Part shown: positions 10,729 to 22,259 of the stretch, in pieces | How the letters are laid out: every line of letters begins with the position of its first letter | Position numbering within the stretch: the stretch's first letter is position 1 | The notes under the pieces: generated by a model | Databases searched by the model: none | Told to the model about the DNA's origin: nothing | What the model saw: only the letters and a program-made list of their open reading frames with translations | Source: Reclinomonas americana ATCC 50394 | Lineage: Eukaryota > Jakobida > Jakobea > Jakobida | Reading direction: 5' to 3' | Assembly: GCA_048213135.1 (NCBI GenBank) | Contig: PS015142.1 | Span: forward strand, 20,970 to 44,624 | DNA: 23,655 nucleotides | Position numbers and translations under genes: made by a program

Positions 10729-13700
10729 ATGGAGGGCCACTTGTGGTGTCCAACCGGCCAGGAGAGCGTCTCGTTTGCACAGTTCTGGGTCCGAGCACAA
10801 CAATACACATTGTCGGTGTTCCGATCACATGAGGTCTCTCTCGCCTGTCGCCACCTTGACTCGCACACACGCTCTCTCTCATGCCGCTCGCTCACACACA
10901 CAGGATACCATCCCGTGCAACGAAATCAGTCTGCTGACCATAGCGGAGATTGAGCGGGCCACTGACACGTCGCAGTTCTTTGCACTCGTTGAGCGCACTC
11001 CGCCGCATGTGCAGCACCTGTTTGAGGCCAGCTCGCACGAGGAGAAGATGCGATGGGTGCAGACGCTGCGCGAGTTGATGGAGGTCAGGCCTGTGGCGGT
11101 GCGTACATCTGTCTCACACGAGGTGCAATTGGCTGGCGTGCCACTCACTTGTGCTGCATTCCGCAGACGAATGTGCGTGGAGAGGTAGAGAGTGACGAGA
11201 GCAGCAGTGGGAGCAGCAGCAGACTGACATGCATGCCTCCTCCCCTCACACAGTCGATGGCCACACTGGCGTTCTCGCGAGTGGCCGAGCGCATGCGACA
11301 GGACTCGTCGAGTCGGGAAGATGGGGTCACGCGGCACGCGCACAGTGATATCGAGGTGGAGAGAGCTCGCACGTTGCATAAGCAGACGCAGGAGCATGCT
11401 CAGGCCGCTGTGGAGAAGCTGCTGCGACCGATGCTGTTGAATAAGTTTGTGTTTCACGGTCATCGGCCAGGCAGCCATCACAAGCGATGGTTTGCCATCT
11501 CCGAGGATCGCAAGTCGCTTCTGGTGCGCTGATGCGGGGGTGCAACAGCACTCGTCTGCTCGTGTGCGTGTGCGATACTGATATGGGTGTATGTACGTAC
11601 CGCAGTGGGGAAGCAAGGCGCGTGGCTTGGGACGCTCAGTGCCATTGTCGTCGGTACTCGACATTTGGAGCGGCGTGAAGACGCCGGTGCTCAAGGCGGC
11701 ACTGGATGCCGGTTGGAGCGAGTTGCTTGGTGCGTCGCGTTGGCACGCCTTGTAATCTCGCTGCAGAATCGCTAATGGGTTGATCCGCATCGCAGCCACC
11801 GGCTTCAGTGTGATGCTGCAGGATCGCACCATCGACATTATGTGCACCAGTGCAACGGTGCGCGACCAGTGGGTCACGGCGCTGACGTATCTGCGTTTCG
11901 GCATCGAGCAGTTGCTGGAGCGTGAGGTGCGGGGGAGGCAAAGACTCTCTTTAGCCGCGACACTCGCGTTCCTCACCATATTCTTCGCAGATGGTGATTG
12001 GCAGCTCCGAGCAGGCCGTTGGTGGCGTTCTCGTACCACCAAGCAGCACACTCTCCAGTAACGGATCCACATCCAACAATCCAGTCAGTACCGCTGCTGC
12101 AGGTCCTGCCGTCGCCGTTTCACCCGCCTTGGCTTCTCCAGTGGTACCTATAGTCGCCCCGGTAACTACGACAACAACAACGACCACCACCACCACTACC
12201 GCCACTACTGCCAGCGCCACTCCCGCTAATGCCACTGCTGCTGCTGGTTTGCCATCAGCGCCTTTGGTGGTGGAGACGGCAGTGGTCGATCCAGCTCAGC
12301 TCACGGTGCATCGGCCATCACTCGATCTGCCGCCGTCGGAGCGTGATGACCTGCGACGATCGCCCTCCGCTGATGCTGTCGTATCTTTTGCTCCCCTCCG
12401 TCTATCGCCGACGCGACCTCTGTTGTTGCCGACACACAATGGCCGCTCGTCGCCAAGCTCGCCCATCACGCCGTCATCTCTGCGTCAGGCCGATGAGCCG
12501 ACGCGGAAGTCGCGAATGGCTCGCCACTTTCCTCGCGTGCAGTCGATGGGCCCCATGCTGGCCAACGTTGCGTGACCGCGTCTATGTTTCCATCGCCCTT
12601 TGGCTGCAGCCATTCACCGCATGTTCATGGCACAGGAGGTTCTGTCGAGACGTGCGGCGCTGAAGGAGTCGACGGTGTGGGAGTGTTCCACGCTGCTGGA
12701 GGCGATGTTGGCGGTCGATGCAGATGTGTGGGAAGAACGTCTGCTGGTACTGCGGAATACCGATCTGTGCTTCTTCACCAAGGTTTGATGTCGTCGTGGC
12801 CGTCGCGTGTTGTGCATCGCTCACTCGGCCTCCGTATATGCAGCGCTCGTGGTCACACGTACGTTCCGTGTTTCTGGGCGACATTGTCTCGGTGGAGGAC
12901 GTGAGCAGCGAGGAGCGTGCGGCACGGCCATTTGCGTTTCGCATCGAGACGTCGACTACCAGGTGACTCGGGACGCACAGATATGAGTCGCTTTATGTCG
13001 TGCTCATCGAGATTGTCGGTCTCGTGCAGCAATACGATCCTCGTTGCGGTGCAGAGTCAGGAGGAAGTCACTTTGTGGATCCAAGCCATTGCGACGCAAA
13101 GGGTTAGTGTTCCCTCTCTTGCTGATGGATGGGATGTCGAGTCTCTCTAACGCGATCGGTGACGCTGCGCAGCACGAGTGGGCCAAGTCGGCACGCGACG
13201 GTGCCGTGCAACACTGGTTCAACTCGTGCAACGGCAACGTGGAGCAGTTCATGAAGGGCATGATTGAGGCCATGGAGCGGGTGGTTCCCTCGTTCACTGG
13301 CGACCTGAGGAAGATGAAGCAAGTGTTTAACGATCGCATGAACTCACTCATTCGACAAGTTGCGTGCACGCATGTATTGCGCGCCTCTGCGACATCCAGT
13401 CACTCACTTGCGCGTGCGTATAGTCGGCTCGGTTGGCGGTGCTACCCGACGCCCCACAAGGACCCGATGTGTCGTGGCAGATTTCGTCGGATGCAATCGA
13501 GTTTGTGGAGAAGGTGGCAGAGGGCATGTATGGCGAGGTTTACAAGTTGCGTGGTGATTCTGCGCTCACTCACGGCATGGTCGTCGGATCTGACACGCTA
13601 CTATTAGAGCAAGGCTGTGGGGTGCCGATGTCGCGGTGAAACGACTCAAGAACAGAGCTGTGACGCCGAAGCTGCTGGCCGACATTCGCACCGAAGTCGG

Positions 13701-16700
13701 AATGATGGTGTACGTATTCATATCTCCCATGTCGACTTGCCGCTGCAAGTGCTAATCCCGCCCCGTGTTTGCGGTAGTGCGCTTCGGCATCCCAACATTG
13801 TTCTGTTCATTGGTGTCGGCTCGACCAATGTCGGCAGCAAGGACGGTGGAACGTCGCCTGTCATTGCCATGGAGTACATGGAACGAGGTTTGCTCACGCG
13901 CGTGTGTGCTGCGGTTGTGTGTGTGTGTGCTAAGCTGCTGCTGCAGGCAACTTGTACAACATCATCAAACCGATGCGGGAGCGTGTAGTGGTCACAGACG
14001 CGCGACTGTGGCGCATGCTGGTCGGCGTCGCCGCTGGCATGAACTATCTGCACATGCGAGACATTATTCACTTGGACCTGAAGCCGCTCAATCTGCTGGT
14101 GCGGATCGCGAGGAGCTCTTCATGTTGCACTATGTACTCAAGCTGCACTCGCAGGTTGATCAAAACTACACCGTCAAGATCTCAGACTTTGGCCTGTCGC
14201 GAGTCCTGGAGACGGGACAGGCGTCGGGTGCGGTAGGAACCATCATTTACATGGTACGTGCTGCGGCGCTGCTGTTGTTGTTGCATGTGTTGCGCGGCGA
14301 CTCATGCATGTGATTCGATGCAGGCACCTGAGGTGATATGCCGACCATGGACTTGCCTTCCGTGTACTCTGTTGCTCATGTTCTCTTCTCCAGGTGGCAC
14401 TATCGCCGAGTTATGGAAAGCCAGGTGAGGTCGCCCTTGTTGTGATCTAAACAGAATGTGACGAGTTGCGCTCACTATCTGTTTTGCTGCGCAGCCGACG
14501 TGTTCAGTTGCATCCACATGCGCCGCCGGTTCTTGTGTGAGTCCATGTCGTCTGACAGCCATCGGTGTACACAGGCTTCGGCATCACGCTGTTCGAGATC
14601 ATGTTTATCCGTGATCACCCCGATTTTGATATCTTCCAGAAAGGTGGGACCCCAGCTACTTCTGTTTGTGTGTGTGTGTGTGTTGGTTCTCACGGCGGTC
14701 GTGCAGAGGATTGGGTGTTTGCACACATTCGTGAGCCCCTCATGCACAATCAGGAACCTGCGCTGCCGCCGTGGTGGCCACCGGCTCTGAACGTTGCGAT
14801 CGCGCTAGCGAGTGCATTGGTGCAGAATGCAATCGCTGATTTCTTGTTTCCGATTTTTGCAGGACTTGATCAAGCGATGTCTGCTGGCGGATGTGACCGC
14901 ACGGCCAACGTTTGAGAGCATCAGCGCGTTTCTCGACACCATTGGACGTTCGTGTGACTGTCGTTGTGGTCGGTTTTCCGTCGCTCCAGTCTGACTCTCT
15001 TGCTGTGCAGCTGGCGACTCGACAGCGGCCACACCACGCGACGAGTGGTTCCTCGAGCGCTACGAGGCCAGGTGGTTCTTCGAGAACGTTCAGCGGGGTG
15101 AGCTGTCATGTCACTAGCCCTTCCCTCCTCTTGGTCGCTCTCTCTCACACTTATGTTGCAGACCCGCTGTGCCTTGAGCAACTGGATCAGAACCAGGTGC
15201 TGGCTCCGCGCGAGGTCTTGCGAGTACTCATGTCGTGCTTCGATTACGAGGTCTGTGTGTGCTCTCTCGTGTACATGGTGTATCTGGGTTGCTCACCTGC
15301 GCACACGTTGATAGGTCGCATGGTTGGCGGCGAGTGCCGTAGCCTTCCTGCGCGATCGCGACGATCACCTGCTGGCGGTGCAGGTGTTGAGCAAGCTGGC
15401 ATTCAATCGTTGCGTTTGAAAGTCACGCCTCGCCGATGCATGGCTTCTGTGCACTCACTCCGTGCTGCAGCGCAAGCAAGTTCGTATGTTGCCGGTGCGC
15501 CGGTGAACGGGTGGTTCACCTTTCTCCGTTCGACCAATCCGCGAGTTGTTCGTGGCGCGCTGCTGGCCGTGCAGCATCTCTTGTCGCATCTGAACATTGA
15601 AGGTGAGTTGTGTTGCGCACGCAGTCTGTCTCTCCCGTGATGCCAACTCGGGCTGGTCACAGAACGGATAGTGTCGCACCTCGTTGAGGAACGCCTGGGC
15701 GAGGCATTAGCCGTCGCCATGCAACTGCGAGACGCGGATGTGGATTCGGCGCTGGTGGCCGTCTTGCATCGACTCGCCGATTTTGGTGCGTCTCTTGTGT
15801 TTGCGGAGCCATTTGGCGCGGGCAGATGCTTGACAGGCCTTCTCCTTTCAGAATCCGGTGCTCTGCTGGTCTCCGACCTGCGCATGCTTCGCTTCCTGCT
15901 GCCGCACAGTGTGAACAGTCGACCAACATCCAACATGCTGCAGCGATTACCGCTGCTCGGTTCGTGTCTTTATCGATGCACACGATGATTCTCTCTCTCT
16001 CTCACCAGCGATTGCTGCAGAGTCGGTGCTGCAAGAGGAAGCCGAAAAGCTCGGCGTGGAGTTGATGGCTGGTGCTGACGGTGCAGGCTTCATCAGGCAG
16101 TCGCCATACATTGGTGCGGCCTCGGGACCGCTCATGTCGCCGACTCGCATTGTTGTCGGCAGCCCCACGGCCACTGTGCCAGGTGCGGACCACCACCTTT
16201 TCTTCTTTTGTGATGTCACTTCACAGCAACTTATTGTGTTCTCCAGCAGTGCTGAGCCCGGAGAGATCGCTGATGCCAGAGGCGTTGAATGAGCGTGTCG
16301 AAGCGCTAATGTCGCAGTTGGCGACCACGGAACTGACGGATCCAGATGCACTTCGTGCGCGACTACGCGACGTCTTGTCTTCTGAGTTTGAGCGACAACA
16401 TCTGGAAGCTGAGAGGTCAGTAGCGGTGCTCTCTTGTGCACTGACTTTTGGCCCCCTCTCACCAAATGCACACAGTCACGTGGACAAGTGGCTGCGCCAG
16501 GCAGCGGCTGTCACACAGCTTGCTCCGTACTTGTACATTGGCAGTTGCGGAATCGTGGCACGTCTGAAGAATGCGTTCTACACTCTCTCACCATGGTGGA
16601 GTGCAGGTCACGTGTATGCTCGTCACGCGGAGACACTGGAGACGCTGATGATTACGGATGTCGTGTCGGTGGCAGCCGAGGTGCACGTCGAGCCGGCCAT

Positions 16701-17384
16701 TGCGGGTGTGCAGTACCACATGGTCAGTGTGTGTGTGTGCTGTTGGGAGTCCATGTTGCGACTCGACTCATCAGATGACACCTTGATCTTGCTGGTTAGT
16801 TTCCGGTGGCAAACGATTCGCGAGCGGAACTGCTGCCGCATCTGGAGGCCGTATTAGCCGTCATTGGTGAGTATACACACAACCTTGCTGCTTTTGCCTC
16901 GACTCACTGATGTTGGCTTGCGCAGAGCAAGTTCGTGATCGGTCAGCGCAGGGTCGGGTGCTGCTCTACTGTGACACTGGCGACACGTGCGTCGTTCGCT
17001 GTGCCCGCGCTCTTTGTGGCACACGCTCTCTGTGATTTCTGACTGTCTCTCTGCAGTCGAGCGGCTGCGTTTGCCATTGCGTACTGGATGCGACGGCAGG
17101 CGTGCGATGTGACAGTAGCCATTCAGCAAGTGACACAAAAGAGACCGCAAGTGGTGCTGCCGCCGGTATGTGCGATGATTTAGCAAGAAATCCTCCGTGG
17201 TCGTTGCTGAGGAGTCATGGTGCACACGCAGGCATTTGTGGAGCAGCTGCACGAGTACGAATCAGTGCTCAGACCAGCCGCCAACTCGGCAGCCAGCAGT
17301 CATGTGGCCGACAGTGACGGAGGAGTCACTGGCAGCCGAAGCGGTAGCGACGACAGCGGTGCAGGAGGGGAGGTGCTTAGGTAA
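10729..17384 (+). CDS. PH-PH-PH/TKL protein kinase/dual-specificity phosphatase fusion protein
   Basis: Exons: 10729-10833, 10904-11083, 11167-11184, 11254-11523, 11606-11729, 11796-11926, 11991-12566, 12636-12782, 12844-12962, 13030-13102, 13173-13358, 13424-13545, 13608-13709, 13778-13887, 13947-14098, 14155-14253, 14324-14332, 14394-14424, 14495-14506, 14575-14643, 14707-14792, 14863-14947, 15011-15097, 15162-15250, 15315-15408, 15477-15602, 15663-15785, 15852-15959, 16009-16182, 16250-16415, 16476-16561, 16607-16722, 16800-16866, 16926-16986, 17057-17165, 17232-17384; 1,454 residues, all phases consistent. PH-like domains lie at about 1-95, 160-275 and 485-581. The kinase (about 670-935) has AEGMYGEVYK, VAVK (K695), LRHPNIVLFIGV, HLDLKPLN (796-803), DFG (816-818) and APE (839-841), as in TKL/RAF-like kinases. 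Helical repeat-like sequence follows (about 950-1150). The DUSP domain (about 1285-1420) has D1331, C1363 and R1369 in a CDTGDTR loop. PH domains suggest phosphoinositide-guided membrane recruitment. The 11185-11253 segment could be retained in frame. Confidence 0.85.
12165..12200 (+). repeat. ACN repeat coding for 12 Thr
   Basis: A run of twelve Thr codons lies in the disordered Ala/Ser/Pro/Thr-rich linker between the second and third PH domains of the kinase-phosphatase protein. It resembles the Thr run in the CEP295-like gene, which points to a genome-wide taste for ACN homopolymers. Confidence 0.9.
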
Positions 17385-17574
17385 ATTATTTGTCAAAATG
17401 AACATCACTCACGATTTCACACTCTCGTGCAGCAAAACTTTCTTTTTGTGTACAACAACCACATCATCATCATCATCATCATCATCTCTGTCTCCTCTCC
17501 TCGCCCCATCAAGCGAGTGAAAAAATAGTAGCAACAGCTTCCACAGGCAACCGTAAAATGCGACAGGCGGCAGC
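17385..17574. other. Convergent intergenic region with an (ATC)n repeat
   Basis: The two stops (17384 plus, 17575 minus) are 190 bp apart, the longest convergent spacer here. It contains an ATC/CAT trinucleotide run at 17462-17486 and an AT-richer part next to the plus-strand stop. No gene is apparent. Confidence 0.7.
17462..17486. repeat. (ATC)8 microsatellite
   Basis: About eight uninterrupted ATC units lie in the 3' UTR space between two convergent genes. The purity suggests a variable tract. Confidence 0.9.
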
Positions 17575-20018
<2,444 letters not shown>

Positions 20019-20281
20019 GGAGATGAGTGTGGAGTGCGTGTGGTGTCGATGGTCTGTGTACGTGCGTGTCTGTGTGTGTGAGAAAGAGAGAGTGGATCAG
20101 ACGCAATGTCCGACTCTCGCGAGAAACCAACGCACACGCATGCACACACGCGCGCGCACACAGCGAGATACACGAGGCCACGACACACACGCTCGTTACC
20201 TTGTCACTTGCGCCGCTCTCGCACACACTCTGCGTTGGAAGTTAAAATTCCGACGGTCATGAAATTACACTCACCATCGCC
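20019..20281. promoter_or_regulatory. 263-bp divergent intergenic region
   Basis: It separates the starts of the coiled-coil gene (minus) and the PH-domain gene (plus). It is rich in GT/CA and CGCG steps (20041-20200). The part near 20240-20275 is more AT-rich (a TTAAAATT stretch), but no firm core promoter motif is visible. An alternative upstream ATG at 20259 is discussed in the PH gene entry. Confidence 0.45.
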
Positions 20282-22203
20282 ATGGAAGGTTTTGCGCGCG
20301 CGCGTTCCTTCTCTCTCTCTGTCTCCCTCTGCTCACTCACTGCTTCCCTCCCTGCCAGGCAGCAGCAGCAGCAGCAACACGCAGCGACACACTGTATCAC
20401 TCGCCGATCGCCCACTTCCGCCTCCTCCACCACCACTGCAACGACGCCCTCTTCCTCCTCTCCCACCCGGCGCAGGTGCACACAGCACAAATATAGCACA
20501 CACAGAGACAGAAAAGAGAGGTACTCAATCGTCATTCATCATTCATCACAGGATCGAGGCACACGATTGCATTCTCGTCGCCTGCTGTGCATGATGAGGA
20601 TGCAACACCATCATCCGAGGCACCTGCCTCCTCGCCTCCTCCGCCAGCAGCAGCAGTGGCGCCCACTTTCCGCATCTCATCCTTCTCCTCCTCTCGGCGA
20701 TCGCTGACTCTGACTGGCGGTCAGTCGCTCGGCTCTGTTGGCAGTCGGCGCAGCAGTTGTGTTTGTTGTTGTCTTCATTGTGTGTGTGTGTTGACTCTGT
20801 GTGCTCATTTGTGTGTGTATGCGGCAGTGGCGGATGACTTGTCGGGCTTTCTGCTGCGTCTGGGCTTGCCGCAGGAGCTGGCTGCAGGCGGGGAAGACGA
20901 TGAGGATGAGGATGAAGGCGACGGGCAGACGAGAGAGACTGGTTAGCTGTGGCTGCTCGTTGTTGTCTCCATCCTCTGTGCTTTGCTGATTGCTCGACTG
21001 GATAGACCCAGTGCCGCGTACAGCTGCTGCTGCTTTGGCGGCCGCTGCGTCGTCGCCGTCTGGTTCGGCTGCGTCTCTCTCGCTGGCTTCTTCTCTCTCT
21101 CTCTCCATCTGCCTCACTTGCTGTTGTTTGGCAGAGCTGTCAGCCTCGACACGCGAGTCGACGGTGATGTTTGCGGGCTCGTCGGTGTGGCCCCCACTCA
21201 CCACCCTCGCCAGTTGTGTCCTTTGCTTCCTTGCGCGTATTCCTCAGTGTCACACGCACTCATTCATGTCGATAGGTGCTGCATCGTCGCACCGCCTTCT
21301 CACTCAGCCATCGGTGTGTGTGTGTACCGCTTGTTGAACTTCCTCCTTTCCACACCGTCATTCTCACTGCGCTTGCAGGAAACACGCTTCGTGGAAAAGG
21401 AGGGCGCCGCCATGCGAGTTCTGTTTGTTGCTCGCAAAGGCAAGGCGCGCTTGCAGCGCTGTCATGTGTCGCTCGTGGGCCAGTCGCTGTACATTCACAA
21501 GAGTGCCAAGGTCTTTTTCGGTATTGTCGCTCTTCCCTTGACCTGCGCGCCAGCACTGACACTGTGATACCCGCAGGACAAGTATCCACTTGATTCGCTG
21601 CTGCTCAAGGACTTTTCTGTGGAGCAGCTGCCGCTGGAGTCGATCCACCCGTCGCTGGCAAGCTACATTAGCGGCGAGGCCGATGACGAGTCGTCTACAT
21701 CCTCACTCTCTTCGACCATCCTGTCGTCGCTTACATCGCCCGCCAAGCGTGTCATTGGAACGTGCTTGAGGGTGTGTGCGCCCACTCATTACAGCGAGAG
21801 AGAGAAGGGAGGAGATCGTCGCTCACTCCTGCCTTGACTGCCTCAGATATCGGCCGATTCGCGTGACACAGACATTGTGTTGGCGTTTGAGCGGGCCGAC
21901 GAACTCGACGACTGGATGGACGTGCTGGAGGTGGTCGATCTGGACGGTGTGTTCCGCTACACGCACACGCGCCACGAGGCGGACATGACGCGACGAGAAG
22001 CCATGGCCTTGGCGCTGGCTCGCGAGCAGCAGGCACTGGTGGCCGAGGTGCGTTGCTCATCGATGTAGAAGCTCCCCTCCGTCTTCTCCTCAACAACGTG
22101 CGTGTGTGTGTTGCCGCAGCGCGCGTTCCTCATCGAAAAGTATGGCGAAGAGAGGTTCAGTGACATGCTGGACGCGCTCGGCACTCGAATGGCGATGATG
22201 TGA
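20282..22203 (+). CDS. Proline/serine-rich protein with C-terminal PH domain
   Basis: Exons: 20282-20288, 20359-20475, 20552-20719, 20828-20941, 21006-21062, 21135-21212, 21276-21313, 21379-21510, 21577-21771, 21847-22047, 22120-22203; 396 residues. The first coding exon is only ATGGAAG; that start was chosen because it alone gives the phase needed for the Pro-rich second exon, whereas the ATG at 20259 does not. The N-terminal half is low-complexity: PLPPPPPPLQRRPLPPLPPG (possible SH3/WW ligand), poly-Ser, and an acidic DDEDEDE run. A short motif DDLSGFLLRLGLPQEL precedes it. Residues about 195-340 look like a PH domain: FVEKEGAAMRVLFVARK, then LQRCHVSLVGQSLYIHKSAK, a Ser-rich loop insertion, and IVLAFERADELDDWMDVLEV as the final strand and helix. 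It ends with a helical RREAMALALAREQQALVAE segment. A membrane-lipid or protein adaptor role is inferred. Confidence 0.78.
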
Positions 22204-22259
22204 CGGTGCACCCGCAACAACAAACAACAACAACAATACTACTGCTTCCCGTTTACCGG
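22204..22259. other. Convergent intergenic region, 56 bp between two stops
   Basis: This is the shortest spacer in the window. It has a CAA/ACAACA repeat (22215-22237). The two 3' UTRs must overlap. No polyadenylation hexamer is seen. Confidence 0.75.

Noticed and set aside
11185-11253. Coding Ser-rich segment in the kinase-phosphatase gene
   Set aside because: It can be read in frame (69 bp), but it starts GTAGAG and ends in a pyrimidine-rich CACAG. I treat it as an intron; retention is possible.
10879-12072. 397-codon open frame on the minus strand
   Set aside because: It lies opposite the PH-domain exons, which have good phases and PH motifs. It is Ser/Arg/Cys-rich shadow sequence in GC-rich DNA.
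10729-17384. Two or three separate genes (PH protein, kinase, phosphatase)
   Set aside because: Every exon joins in phase, introns of normal size separate all blocks, and there is no intergenic spacer or stop between domains. It remains to be confirmed by cDNA.
17462-17486. CRISPR-like or short tandem array
   Set aside because: It is a plain trinucleotide microsatellite in a eukaryotic 3' UTR region, with no spacers.
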